Below, in pieces: positions 8,764 through 18,229 of a DNA stretch of 64,000 nt; position 1 is the first letter of the stretch; each line of letters begins with the position of its first letter. This DNA is from Streptomyces sp. NBC_01551 (lineage in GTDB: Bacteria > Actinomycetota > Actinomycetes > Streptomycetales > Streptomycetaceae), in the NCBI RefSeq assembly GCF_026339935.1, contig NZ_JAPEPX010000001.1, forward strand, positions 2,447,001-2,511,000, read 5' to 3'. The translations under genes and the position numbers were made by a program. Under the pieces are notes generated by a model. It searched no databases. It was not told where the DNA came from and saw only the letters and a list, made by a program, of their open reading frames with translations.

Positions 8764-10107
8764 CTACGGGGGCGGCGGCGCGCCCCAGGTGCGCAGCCGC
8801 AGCGGCAGCCCCGACCGGCCCGTCCCCGCGGGCCGCACCGCGAGGACCTGGTTGACGCCGAGCCGGTTGTGCTCGAAGCCGAGCGCGCTGGCCGCCATGT
8901 ACAGCAGCCACACCCGGGCCCGCCCGGGTGAGGTGAGCCGGACGGCCTCCTCCCAGTGCCGCTCCAGCCGGGCAACCCAGGCCCGCAGGGTGAGCGCGTA
9001 GTGCTCGCGCAGCGCCTCCACGTCGCGGACCTCGAAACCGGCCCGCTCCAGCTCGCCGACGGTGCTGCCGAGCGGCGAGAGCTCCCCGTCGGGGAACACG
9101 TAGGCGTCGATGAACTCGTCGACGCGGTACGCCGCTTCGTCGGCCTCCGGGGGCCGGGCGATCTGGTGGTTGAGCAGCCGTCCGCCGGGGCGCAGCAGGC
9201 CGTGCAGGGTGCGGGCGTACTCCCGGTAGCGGGCGGCTCCGACGTGTTCGGCCATGCCGATGGACGAAATGGCGTCGTACGGGCCGTCCTTGACGTCCCG
9301 GTAGTCCTGAACCCGGATGTCGACCAGGTCGGCCAGGCCCTCCTCGGCGGCTCTCTTGCGGGCGTACGCGGCCTGTTCGCGCGAGAGGGTGATGCCGGTG
9401 ACCTGGACGCCGTACGCGCGGGCGGCGTGCAGGGCCATGGAGCCCCAGCCGCAGCCGACGTCGAGGAGCCGCTGGCCGGGCTCCAGGGCGAGTTTGCGGC
9501 AGACCAGGTCGAGTTTGTCGCGCTGGGCGTCCTCAAGGGTGCCGCCGGGGCTCCAGTAGGCGCAGGAGTACACCATGGAGGGGCCCAGGAGCCGCTCGTA
9601 GAACTCGTTGCCCACGTCGTAGTGGTGACTGATCGCCTGGCGGTCGCGGCCCTTGCTGTGGCGGGTGCCGCCGCGCCGGTCGGCCTCCTCGGGCGGCGGC
9701 GCGGGCGCCGGCCACGGCCCGGCGAGCGTGAGCAGCTCCCGTACGGCGGCCCGCCGCGCCGGGTCGCGCAGCAGCGCGAGGCCCCCGGCCGGCCTCGGCG
9801 GGGCGGCGGCCGGGACCGGTGCGCCGTCGGGGTCCGGGCCGCGCTCCCACAGCAGGCCCGCCACCCGGTCCAGCAGGGCGAAAAGGTCGCCCTCCACGGT
9901 CATGTCACCCGCGACCCACGCGCGGGCCAGGCCCATCTCGCCCGGCTTCCACAGCACGCGGCGCAGCGCGCGGCGGCGGCGGACCACGAGAACGGGCCCG
10001 CCGGGTGGACCGGCCTCGCTGCCGTCCCAGGCCCGGATGCGCACGGGCAGGGGAGCGCCCAGCAGGGTCTCGGCAACAACGGCCAGCCGCGGCGCGGCGT
10101 CGGTCAT
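8764..10107 (-). CDS. cfa: cyclopropane-fatty-acyl-phospholipid synthase
   Basis: A 447-residue SAM-dependent methyltransferase that would add a methylene bridge to unsaturated acyl chains of membrane phospholipids. The SAM-binding motif LLDVGCGWGSMALHAA lies about residues 205-220, preceded by HYDVGNEFYERLLGPSMVYSCAYW, the stretch typical of CFA synthases (bicarbonate/active-site region), and followed by SSIGMAEHVG. The first 130 residues match the usual N-terminal lipid-binding part. The ATG at 10107 has GGAGG 8 bases before it; a GTG nine bases further upstream overlaps the Shine-Dalgarno sequence and is unlikely. It lies alone between two hairpins. Confidence 0.92.
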   Translation of the reverse strand: MTDAAPRLAVVAETLLGAPLPVRIRAWDGSEAGPPGGPVLVVRRRRALRRVLWKPGEMGLARAWVAGDMTVEGDLFALLDRVAGLLWERGPDPDGAPVPAAAPPRPAGGLALLRDPARRAAVRELLTLAGPWPAPAPPPEEADRRGGTRHSKGRDRQAISHHYDVGNEFYERLLGPSMVYSCAYWSPGGTLEDAQRDKLDLVCRKLALEPGQRLLDVGCGWGSMALHAARAYGVQVTGITLSREQAAYARKRAAEEGLADLVDIRVQDYRDVKDGPYDAISSIGMAEHVGAARYREYARTLHGLLRPGGRLLNHQIARPPEADEAAYRVDEFIDAYVFPDGELSPLGSTVGELERAGFEVRDVEALREHYALTLRAWVARLERHWEEAVRLTSPGRARVWLLYMAASALGFEHNRLGVNQVLAVRPAGTGRSGLPLRLRTWGAPPPP

Positions 10108-10216
10108 GGCGCACACCTCCAGAAAGGCTCCGACCCATGGCTCTACCCCGCCGGGGCCCCGGGCAATCAGCGGCGCGGCGGACGAGTGGCCTCCACTCGT
10201 GCGGGCACGCCGAAGA

Positions 10217-10246
10217 GGCCGCCCGCACCACGGATGGCGGGCGGCC
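10217..10246 (-). terminator. terminator of ndh
   Basis: 10-bp stem GGCCGCCCGC / GCGGGCGGCC with a 10-base loop, 59 bases downstream of the ndh stop on the minus strand and before the cfa start. Confidence 0.65.
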
Positions 10247-10304
10247 CCTTCGGGGTCGTGCAGGGTCTAGCGGGTCGTGCGCGGGTCCTGCCGGACGAGC
10301 CGGG

Positions 10305-11687
10305 TCAGGACGCCTTGGCCTTCTGGGCCGGGGTGGCGGCGGCCGGGGCCGGCGCCGGCTTGGCGGCCTCGTAGAACTCCTCGCGCGGGCTCTCCAGAGC
10401 ACCGAGGGAGACGACCTCGCGCTTGAGGAACATGCCGAGGGTCCAGTCGGCGAAGACGCGGATCTTGCGGTTCCAGGTCGGCATGGCCATGCCGTGGTAG
10501 CCACGGTGCATGTACCAGGCGAGACGGCCCTTGAGCTTGATCTTCATCTTGCCCATGACGATCATCGCCACGCCCTTGTGGAGGCCGAGGCCCGCCACAG
10601 CGCCCTTGTTGGAGTGGCTGTACTCCTTCTGCGGGAAGCCCCGCATGCCGGAGACCACGTTGTCGCCGAGGACCTTGGCCTGGCGCAGCGCGTGCTGGGC
10701 GTTCGGCGGGCACCAGGCGTTCTCGACGCCGGCCTTGCGGGAGGCGACGTCCGGGACCTGGGCGTTGTCGCCGGCGGCCCAGATGTAGTCGCTGCCCTGG
10801 ACCTGAAGGGTCGGGGCGGTGTCGACGTGGCCGCGGGGGCCGAGCGGCAGGCCGTAGCGGGCCAGGGCCGGGTTCGGCTTGACGCCGGCGGTCCACACGA
10901 TGGTGTTGGAGTCGACCTCGAGGCCGTTCTTCAGCACGACGTGGCCGTCGACGCAGGAGTCCATGGAGGTCGAGAGGTAGATCTCGATGCCGCGGGACTC
11001 CAGGTGCTCCTTGCCCCAGGTGCCCAGCTTGGGGCCGACCTCGGGAAGGATCTTGTCGGCCGCGTCCACCAGGATGAAGCGCATGTCCTCGCGCTTGATC
11101 GTGGTGTAGTACTTCGCGGCGTCGCGGGCCATGTCCTCGACCTCGCCGATCGTCTCGGCACCGGCGAAGCCGCCGCCGACGAAGACGAAGGTCAGGGCCT
11201 TGCGGCGGACGTTCTCGTCCGTCGTGGACTCGGCCTTGTCGAGCTGCTCGAGTACGTGGTTGCGCAGGCCGATGCCCTCTTCGACGCCCTTCATGCCGAT
11301 GCCCTGCTCGGCGAGGCCGGGGATCGGGAAGGTGCGGGAGACGGCGCCGAGCGCGATCACCAGGTAGTCGAAGGGCAGCTCGTACGCCTCGCCGACGAGC
11401 GGCGTGACGACGGCGACCTTGCGGTCCTGGTCGATGGTCGTGACCCGGCCGGTGAGAACCTCAGCCTTGGGCAGCACGCGTCGCAGCGGGACGACGACGT
11501 GCCGAGGCGAGATGCTGCCTGCGGCCACTTCGGGGAGGAAAGGCTGGTAGGTCATGTACGAGCGCGGGTCGACGACCGTGACGGTCGCCTCGCCGTAGCG
11601 CATCTTCTTCATGATGCGCTTGGCTGCGTACAGGCCTACGTACCCACCTCCTACAACGAGGATCCTGGGACGCTCCGTGGTGCTCAT
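10305..11687 (-). CDS. ndh: type II NADH dehydrogenase (NDH-2)
   Basis: A 460-residue flavoprotein that passes electrons from NADH to quinone without pumping protons. The FAD-binding glycine loop LVVGGGYVGLYAAKRI lies at residues 9-24; the second dinucleotide fold (NADH) shows as FVFVGGGFAGAETIGEVE about 170-187; the C-terminal flavin contact is YIWAAGDNAQVPD. The last 80 residues contain the amphipathic membrane-attachment segment, and the tail is Ala/Pro-rich. The ATG at 11687 (MSTTERPRILVV) lacks a Shine-Dalgarno sequence, but GATACT lies 6 bases upstream, so the message may be leaderless; a GTG six codons upstream is possible. Two Rex-like operators stand in front of the gene, so expression probably follows the NADH/NAD ratio. 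Confidence 0.93.
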   Translation of the reverse strand: MSTTERPRILVVGGGYVGLYAAKRIMKKMRYGEATVTVVDPRSYMTYQPFLPEVAAGSISPRHVVVPLRRVLPKAEVLTGRVTTIDQDRKVAVVTPLVGEAYELPFDYLVIALGAVSRTFPIPGLAEQGIGMKGVEEGIGLRNHVLEQLDKAESTTDENVRRKALTFVFVGGGFAGAETIGEVEDMARDAAKYYTTIKREDMRFILVDAADKILPEVGPKLGTWGKEHLESRGIEIYLSTSMDSCVDGHVVLKNGLEVDSNTIVWTAGVKPNPALARYGLPLGPRGHVDTAPTLQVQGSDYIWAAGDNAQVPDVASRKAGVENAWCPPNAQHALRQAKVLGDNVVSGMRGFPQKEYSHSNKGAVAGLGLHKGVAMIVMGKMKIKLKGRLAWYMHRGYHGMAMPTWNRKIRVFADWTLGMFLKREVVSLGALESPREEFYEAAKPAPAPAAATPAQKAKAS

Positions 11688-11720
11688 GCAACGAGTATCC
11701 AGCACCCTCAGGGGTGATGC

Positions 11721-11738
11721 TCGTGAGCCCCTTCACAA
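11721..11738 (-). promoter_or_regulatory. Rex operator-like site (proximal)
   Basis: Minus strand TTGTGAAGGGGCTCACGA compared with the Rex operator TTGTGAA-N4-TTCACAA: the left half is perfect and the right half has two changes. It ends 34 bases upstream of the ndh start codon, at or just after the likely transcription start, where a repressor would act. Confidence 0.72.
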
Positions 11739-12005
11739 GGAGTGGGAACACCTCTGCTACACTCCGCCGCCCACGTGACCGAGGTCATGGCGCGAAACGG
11801 GAACCAACGTGTAACGGGAGTCGTTGTGCACCCGTCCTGAACTGGCCACACGGGCTGAAAGCGGAGTAGACCACCGGGTTCGTGGATACCTACCGACGCG
11901 ACCCGGCGACCTCCCCGATTCGCACGAACGCTCGCACAAATGGGGCCCGATGACCCCGGGAAGACCCCGAAGCACCCCTCGGGTGACCCGCCAGGCGTCT
12001 TTTCC

Positions 12006-12023
12006 TTGTGAAGAACTTCACGA
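12006..12023 (-). promoter_or_regulatory. Rex operator-like site (distal)
   Basis: Plus strand TTGTGAAGAACTTCACGA matches TTGTGAA-N4-TTCACAA with a single change, a better match than the proximal site. It lies about 320 bases upstream of the ndh start codon and may serve an upstream promoter or repression by looping with the proximal site. Confidence 0.75.
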
Positions 12024-12176
12024 ACCTTCTTTGCCCGACGCCACCTAAGACCCCCGTAAAGGCCCTCCCGAACCCCCGGAAACAGCGGAACGCCGGATTC
12101 CGGCCGCCCTCCCCATCGATTCCCAGGCCCCCGCCGCCCTGACCCTGCGGGGTCTCCCACAGGGCCGGGGCACGGG

Positions 12177-13130
12177 TCACGCGGGATCGAGGACGCAGCT
12201 CCAGGCGATGCCGTCGAGGATGTCGTGCTCCGAGACCACGACCTCCGAGGCGCCGAGGCGCTCCATGACGGCCAGCAGGACCAGCGCGCCCGCGCCGATG
12301 ACGTCCACCCGGCCCGGGTGCATCACCGGGATCGCCGCGCGTTCGGCGTGCGTCGCCGTCAGCATGCGCTCGCTGACCTCGCGGACCCGCTCGTAAGGGA
12401 TCCGGGCGTGGTGGATCGCCGACGAGTCGTACTCCGGAAGGCCGAGGGCGATGCCGGCCACCGTGGTCACCGAGCCGGCCAGGCCCACCAGGGTGCGGGC
12501 CTCGCCCAGCGGGACCGTCTCGGCCGCCAGGTCCAGCGCGGCCTCGATGTCGGCCCGTATGGCGGCGATCTGCTCCGGCGTCGGCGGGTCCGTGACGACC
12601 CCGTCGACCACCAGGTGGCGTTCGGTCATCCGCACGCAGCCCACGTCGACCGAGCGGGCGGCCCGCACGTGCTCCTCGCCGACCACGAACTCGGTCGAGC
12701 CGCCGCCGATGTCCACGACCAGGAACGGCCGTTCGAGGTGGTCCAGCCCGGTGAGCTCGCGCGTGGCGCCGGTGAAGGAGAACTCCGCCTCCTGGTCGCC
12801 GGTGATCACCTCGGGCTCGACGCCCAGGATGTCCAGCACGCCCCGGACGAACTCGTCGCGGTTCTCGGCGTCGCGCGAGGCCGAGGTGGCCACGAAGCGC
12901 ACCCGCTCCGCGCCCAGTTCCTTGATGACGGCCGCGTACTCACGGCAGGCGGCGAAGGTGCGCTCCAGCGCCTCCGGAGCCAGCCGGCCGGTCTTGTCCA
13001 CGCCCTGGCCCAGGCGGACGATCGTCATCCGCCGGTCCAGCTCGACCAGCATGCCCGTGGCGGGGTCGCAGTCCGCGACGAGCAGGCGGATGGAGTTCGT
13101 ACCGCAGTCGATGCCGGCGACCCGGGTCAC
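12177..13130 (-). CDS. ppx: exopolyphosphatase / pppGpp phosphohydrolase (Ppx/GppA family)
   Basis: A 317-residue enzyme of the sugar-kinase/actin fold. The N-terminal phosphate-binding loop VAGIDCGTNSIRLLVAD and the second one, FLVVDIGGGSTEFVVG, are intact, as is the catalytic E-x-Q region GDQEAEFSF. Members release phosphate from polyphosphate chains and/or convert pppGpp to ppGpp. The GTG at 13130 is chosen because its GTGA overlaps the TGA of the DUF501 gene (4-bp overlap), which implies translational coupling; the frame is open for 55 more codons upstream, but they lie inside DUF501. Probably one operon FtsB-like - DUF501 - ppx. Confidence 0.9.
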   Translation of the reverse strand: MTRVAGIDCGTNSIRLLVADCDPATGMLVELDRRMTIVRLGQGVDKTGRLAPEALERTFAACREYAAVIKELGAERVRFVATSASRDAENRDEFVRGVLDILGVEPEVITGDQEAEFSFTGATRELTGLDHLERPFLVVDIGGGSTEFVVGEEHVRAARSVDVGCVRMTERHLVVDGVVTDPPTPEQIAAIRADIEAALDLAAETVPLGEARTLVGLAGSVTTVAGIALGLPEYDSSAIHHARIPYERVREVSERMLTATHAERAAIPVMHPGRVDVIGAGALVLLAVMERLGASEVVVSEHDILDGIAWSCVLDPA

Positions 13131-13687
13131 GCCCGCTCCCCCGCCTGCTCCGCCGTCTGCTCCGCCTTCTGCGCGCACGGGGTGACGCAGGCGCCCTTGG
13201 CCCACCACTGCGGCAGCATCGCGAGGGCCTCGTCGCCGAACGGGTTCACGCCCGGACCGGCGGCCAGCGAGTGGCCGACCAGCACGTGCAGGCACTTCAC
13301 CCGGTCCGGCATGCCGCCGGCGCTCGGGAAGCCCTGGAGCACCTCGATGGCGTCGCGGCGCCGGATGTAGTCCTCGTGCGCGGCCTGGTAGGCGGCGGCG
13401 AGCTCCGGGTCCTCGGCGAGCCGGGCCTGCATCTCCTTCATCACGCCGTTGGCCTCCAGCGTGCCGATGGCGGAGGCCGCGCGCGGGCAGGTCAGGTAGT
13501 ACAGCGTCGGGAAGGGCGTGCCGTCGGGCAGCCGCGGGGCGGTCTCGACGACGTCCGGCTGACCGCAGGGGCAGCGGTGCGCGATGGCGCGGAGCCCGCG
13601 CGGCGGGCGGCCGAGCTGCTGCTCGAACGCCTCGATGTCCGCGTCGGTCGGCTCGGTCCGGTCGGTCTGGGGCGGGGGCGTCTGCAT
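13127..13687 (-). CDS. DUF501 domain-containing protein
   Basis: A 186-residue cytoplasmic protein of the actinobacterial DUF501 family, which is regularly found between a FtsB/DivIC-like gene and ppx, as here. The N-terminal part carries the conserved RCPCGQPDVVET and YLTCPRA elements; these three cysteines could bind metal or a cofactor. The function is unknown. The stop overlaps the ppx start by 4 bp. The ATG at 13687 has GGAGG within TTCCTCC complement 7-10 bases upstream. Confidence 0.88.
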   Translation of the reverse strand: MQTPPPQTDRTEPTDADIEAFEQQLGRPPRGLRAIAHRCPCGQPDVVETAPRLPDGTPFPTLYYLTCPRAASAIGTLEANGVMKEMQARLAEDPELAAAYQAAHEDYIRRRDAIEVLQGFPSAGGMPDRVKCLHVLVGHSLAAGPGVNPFGDEALAMLPQWWAKGACVTPCAQKAEQTAEQAGERA

Positions 13688-13732
13688 GCCTGGAGGAAGT
13701 CTCTTCGTTCTCGTGGATGGGTGCGGTACTCG

Positions 13733-14221
13733 TCAGTCGCCGGGGCGGTCGGCCTTGTCGACGCCGTCCCAGACGTTCGAGTACCAGGGGCGGTCGGAAG
13801 CGGCCTGTCCGGTACGGTGCCGCTCCGCGGCCTCGGCCCCGGGGTCCTTCATGATGTAGCCGATCTCTCCCGGCCGCAGGAAGTGCAGGTGCTTGCGCGC
13901 CTGCTGCTCCGCGTAGGCCGGGTCCTGCCAGCGGGCCTTCTCGTCCCGGAGTTCCTCCAGGCGCCGGCGCGCGTCGTCGGCGGCCCGCTGCTGCTCCGCG
14001 ATCTCCGAACGCTGGGACACGTACTGGCGCATCGGATACGCGAGGGCGACGACCAGCGTACAGAGGACGAGCACGAGCAGCGCGGCCCGGCCGGTGAGCC
14101 GGCTGCGGCGGACCTGGCGGCGCGACTGCGACCGGTAGACGTGTGCGGCGGTCCGCTCGCCGAGCTGCTTGAGCCTCGTCGCGGTCGAGAAGGTGGAGAA
14201 CCGGTCCCGGTTCCCGGCCAT
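13733..14221 (-). CDS. septum formation initiator (FtsB/DivIC-like) protein
   Basis: A 162-residue bitopic membrane protein: a basic cytoplasmic segment (1-43), one transmembrane helix (about 44-62, GRAALLVLVLCTLVVALAY), a coiled coil (about 66-100, rich in Glu/Arg/Gln) and an extracytoplasmic end with the family motif ARKHLHFLRPGEIGYIM. FtsB/DivIC proteins join FtsL and FtsQ/DivIB in the divisome. The ATG at 14221 (MAGNRDRFSTFS) has GGGAGG 8 bases upstream; the frame runs 16 codons further up without a better start. First gene of the likely operon with DUF501 and ppx. Confidence 0.88.
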   Translation of the reverse strand: MAGNRDRFSTFSTATRLKQLGERTAAHVYRSQSRRQVRRSRLTGRAALLVLVLCTLVVALAYPMRQYVSQRSEIAEQQRAADDARRRLEELRDEKARWQDPAYAEQQARKHLHFLRPGEIGYIMKDPGAEAAERHRTGQAASDRPWYSNVWDGVDKADRPGD

Positions 14222-14322
14222 TGGTCCCGCCTCCCCTCTGTACGCACTACGCACTACGTCCCCGCACACGGTACGGGACCGAGTGCGGGGACGTAGGGAG
14301 GCTTGCGCCCCTAAAGGACGGT

Positions 14323-15672
<1,350 letters not shown>

Positions 15673-15798
15673 CTAGAGCCTAACCGGATCCGGGGACTCG
15701 GCCGCCCGACCGCCCGGGTCCTGGGACGAAAAAGGGTCCGAATACCCGTCTTCCGGGACATACGGATCTTGATCATTCGGCCCGACCGGCACAAACGG

Positions 15799-15836
15799 CA
15801 CCGCCCGGCGCGTAGGGGAAGACGCGCCGGGCGGTG
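15799..15836 (-). terminator. terminator of the rpfA-like gene
   Basis: Perfect 14-bp stem CACCGCCCGGCGCG / CGCGCCGGGCGGTG, 10-base loop, 46 bases past the stop of the Rpf gene on the minus strand. Confidence 0.8.
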
Positions 15837-15882
15837 GGGATCCCGTGTGTTGCTGACCCTCTGTCGGTGGTTACCGAGAGAT

Positions 15883-16638
15883 TCAGCTGAGCTTCAGCTT
15901 CTGACCCGGGAAGATCAGGTCGGCGTCCGAGACGATGTCCTTGTTCAGCTCGAAGAGCTGCTGCCAGCCGCCCTTGACGCCGTTCGCCTCGGCGATGGTG
16001 CCCAGGGTGTCGCCCGGCTTGACCTCGTAGGAGCCGTTGCCGGTCTTCGGGGCGCTGGTCGTCGGCGCGGCGGGCTTCGGCGCGGCAGGCTTCGGCGCGG
16101 CAGGCTTCGGCGCGGGCTTGGACGGAGCCGGGGCCTGGGCGCGCTCGGAGCGGGTGACCGGGGCCTCGGAGCGCTTGGTCTCCTTCTTCGGCTCGGCCTT
16201 CTGCTGCTTCTTCGCCTCGGGCTTCGCCTTCGGCTTGGGGGCCTCGGCGGCGCCGCCCTTGTACGAGGAGGTGGACAGGCCCTTGCCGCAGACCGGCCAG
16301 GCGCCCTTGCCCTGGCCCTTGAGGACCTTCTCGGCGATGGCTATCTGCTGCGACTTGGAGGCCTTGTTCGCGGTCGCGGCGTACGCCTTGCCGCCGTAGC
16401 CGGCCCACGTGGAGGCCGAGAACTGCAGGCCGCCGTAGTAGCCGTTGCCCGTGTTGATGGACCAGTTGCCGCCCGACTCGCACGCGGCGACGCGGTCCCA
16501 CTCGGAGGCGGTGGCGGCGGAGGCGGAGCCCGCGGCCATCAGGGGCGCCGCGACGGCCACGCCGGCGACACCGGCGAGCGTGACGATGCGGACGGCCTTG
16601 GAACCGCGGCGGTGCTTGCCCTTGCCGGAAAGCAGCAT
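15883..16638 (-). CDS. rpfA: resuscitation-promoting factor, Rpf domain plus LysM
   Basis: A 251-residue secreted wall-lytic enzyme. The signal sequence spans about residues 1-45 (basic start, hydrophobic VTLAGVAGVAVAAPLMA, then SASA). The Rpf domain follows (about 46-120): WDRVAACESGGNWSINTGNG carries the catalytic Glu, with the paired cysteines of the fold. A Lys/Ala/Pro-rich linker with PAAPK repeats leads to a C-terminal LysM (YEVKPGDTLGTIAEANGV). Rpf proteins cleave peptidoglycan and aid spore germination in Streptomyces. The ATG at 16638 (MLLSGKGKHRRG) has GAGGAG upstream, inside the expression platform of the c-di-AMP riboswitch. Position beside eno fits rpfA. Confidence 0.88.
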   Translation of the reverse strand: MLLSGKGKHRRGSKAVRIVTLAGVAGVAVAAPLMAAGSASAATASEWDRVAACESGGNWSINTGNGYYGGLQFSASTWAGYGGKAYAATANKASKSQQIAIAEKVLKGQGKGAWPVCGKGLSTSSYKGGAAEAPKPKAKPEAKKQQKAEPKKETKRSEAPVTRSERAQAPAPSKPAPKPAAPKPAAPKPAAPTTSAPKTGNGSYEVKPGDTLGTIAEANGVKGGWQQLFELNKDIVSDADLIFPGQKLKLS

Positions 16639-16647
16639 GGAGTTCTC

Positions 16648-16806
16648 CTCACCGACGCCTACGAGGTGAGCTGTCGGGTTCGGGCGAGTGAGTGCCCGGC
16701 CACACGTGGCGTGTGGCTTAACCCCTAGCCGTTCCTGACCGTCTCTCAACGGCCCCTCCCGGCGCCTACCTTGGTTCCCCCGCTCCTGCCTTCGGCGCTT
16801 GACGCG
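16648..16806 (-). promoter_or_regulatory. ydaO/yuaA-type c-di-AMP riboswitch in the rpfA leader
   Basis: Read on the minus strand, the leader contains the hallmark pieces of the ydaO class in order: GCGGGGGAACCAAGG near the 5' side, the GGGGTTAAGCC element, the GGCCGGGCACTC stretch, CCCGAACCCGACAGCTCACC and the 3' strand CTCGTAGGCGTCGG, ending directly before the Shine-Dalgarno sequence GAGGAG and the ATG. These riboswitches bind cyclic di-AMP and usually turn expression off; they are known in front of rpf-type wall hydrolase genes in actinomycetes. Boundaries are approximate. Confidence 0.85.
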
Positions 16807-16890
16807 ACGACTGTTCTCTCCGGCCGCCGGCAGGATTCGGCGATGCGGTCGAAGAGGCCCGCGGTGGCGAGCGATTCAGAAGGTAGACAG

Positions 16891-16930
16891 GTCTCCCCCC
16901 GATGTTCAACGAGGAACATCGGGGGTAGAC
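16891..16930. repeat. strong hairpin between the two rpf genes
   Basis: Inverted repeat: GTCT-C-CCCCCGATGTTC and GAACATCGGGGG-T-AGAC around a 6-base loop (one mismatch in 17 pairs). It lies 150 bases past the stop of the second rpf gene and upstream of the rpfA riboswitch. It may be the terminator of the upstream gene, although no T-tract follows, or an operator in the rpfA promoter region. The rest of 16807-17083 holds no gene. Confidence 0.55.
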
Positions 16931-17083
16931 GACCCCTACTTGCGCTCTCCGCAAGGACGTTTGCGCAGGTGAGGGCGGGGTTTGCGGAACGCTACCGGCG
17001 TGACACGCCAGTTGAACGGAAGAGACGCATGTCTCACTTACGGATATCCGACATTCAGGCCATTCCGGATGTCCGAAGTGCCC

Positions 17084-18127
17084 CTATTTCTTAGCTAGAT
17101 CCAGGTTCTGGCCCGGCTTGATCAGATCCGCGTTCCCGCCGATGACCTGCTCATTGGCCTGGTAGAGCGCGTTCCAGCCGCCCTTGACGCCCTTGGCATC
17201 CGCGATGGCGGCCAGGCTGTCGCCCGCCTTGACGGTGTACGTGGGGTCCGACGCGGCGTCAGGCGCGCTGGCCGTCTCGACCGCGGGCGCCCCGCGGTGC
17301 TTTCCAGCACTCTCGCCCGCGGCGCCGGCCGCGCCGGACGGGCTCGGAGAGGCGCTGGGGCCGGTGGTGGCGCCCGGGGTCCCCGGGGCGGCCGGGTTGC
17401 CCGGCGTGCCGCTCGGGGAGGTCGGGGCCGTCGGCGAGGACGGGTCGACCGGAGTCGTGGGCGAGGTGGGGTCGGTCGACGGACCGCCCGGCGTCGTGGG
17501 GCTCGTCGGCGTCGTCGGGGTCGTGGACGGCAGGTCCGGCTCGGGCATGACGGGCAGTCCGAGCGAGGGGCCCTGCGGCAGGTCGGGCAGTCCGGTGGGC
17601 GAGCCGGACAGGCCGGGCTTCGGCGTCGGGGCGCCGTAGTCCCTGGCGGGCGTGTTGCCCTGCACCGGCACCTTGGCGTCCGGGCGGGACGGGCTCGGGG
17701 CGACCGGGCCGGGTGCGTCGGCGTTGCCCGGGTTGACGTCCGCCGACGGGCCGTCCTTGGTCAGACCCGCCGGGCTGGCGCACGTCGACCACGCCTCGGG
17801 GCCCTGGGAGGCCAGCACCCGCTCGGCGACGGCGATCTGCTGCGAGCGGCTCGCGAGGTCGGCGCGCTCGGCGTAGGACAGCCCGCCCGCGTTCTTCCAC
17901 TCCTCCTGGCTGAACTGGAGTCCGCCGTAGGCGCCGGTGCCGGCGTTGGCGCTCCAGCTGCCACCGCTCTCGCATTCCGCAACCTTGTCCCAGGTGGCGG
18001 CGTCAGCGGCGCTCGCGTTGGTTGCCGCGAGCAGCGGCAGCGCCAACGCGGAGCCTGTGACTCCGGCGGTGACGACTATGGCGGGCACCTGGCGGGGGCG
18101 TCTGTGGCGGCCGTTCCCGGAACGCAT
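17084..18127 (-). CDS. rpfC: resuscitation-promoting factor, second copy, Rpf plus LysM
   Basis: A 347-residue secreted protein built like its downstream neighbour: signal sequence (about 1-40, VIVVTAGVTGSALALPLLA type), Rpf lysozyme-like domain (WDKVAECESGGSWSANAGTG, catalytic Glu in the ECESGG element), a very long Pro/Thr/Ser/Gly linker (about 130-290) and a C-terminal LysM (YTVKAGDSLAAIADAKGV). The linker is twice as long as in the other copy and low in complexity. The ATG at 18127 (MRSGNGRHRR) is preferred: AAGG lies 8 bases before it, while the ATG at 18145 has no Shine-Dalgarno sequence. Unlike the neighbour it has no ydaO leader. The symbol rests on gene order and is less certain than the function. 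Confidence 0.82.
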   Translation of the reverse strand: MRSGNGRHRRPRQVPAIVVTAGVTGSALALPLLAATNASAADAATWDKVAECESGGSWSANAGTGAYGGLQFSQEEWKNAGGLSYAERADLASRSQQIAVAERVLASQGPEAWSTCASPAGLTKDGPSADVNPGNADAPGPVAPSPSRPDAKVPVQGNTPARDYGAPTPKPGLSGSPTGLPDLPQGPSLGLPVMPEPDLPSTTPTTPTSPTTPGGPSTDPTSPTTPVDPSSPTAPTSPSGTPGNPAAPGTPGATTGPSASPSPSGAAGAAGESAGKHRGAPAVETASAPDAASDPTYTVKAGDSLAAIADAKGVKGGWNALYQANEQVIGGNADLIKPGQNLDLAKK

Positions 18128-18229
18128 GAGCTGCACCTTTCGCATAACGGCGGGGTAACGGCAGAACCTAGCCGCGTTAGCACGATCGTGACAACTCCGG
18201 TCGGAAACTGACTTCGGGTCAAGCGCTCC

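Larger units (their letters stand above)
11688..12176. other. long regulatory intergenic region upstream of ndh
   Basis: 489 bases between the ppx stop and the ndh start, both on the minus strand. It holds the two Rex-like operators listed separately, a minus-strand TAGCAG near 11757-11762 that could be a -10 box with a start point just before the proximal operator, and the AT-richer block 11995-12030 around the distal operator. No convincing gene is present. Confidence 0.5.

Noticed and set aside
11824-12048. Small plus-strand gene in the ndh upstream region
   Set aside because: It overlaps the Rex-like operators, lacks a ribosome binding site and has poor third-position GC bias.
17259-17975. 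Minus-strand alternative frame inside the second rpf gene
   Set aside because: The Rpf and LysM motifs fix the frame; the alternative is compositional.
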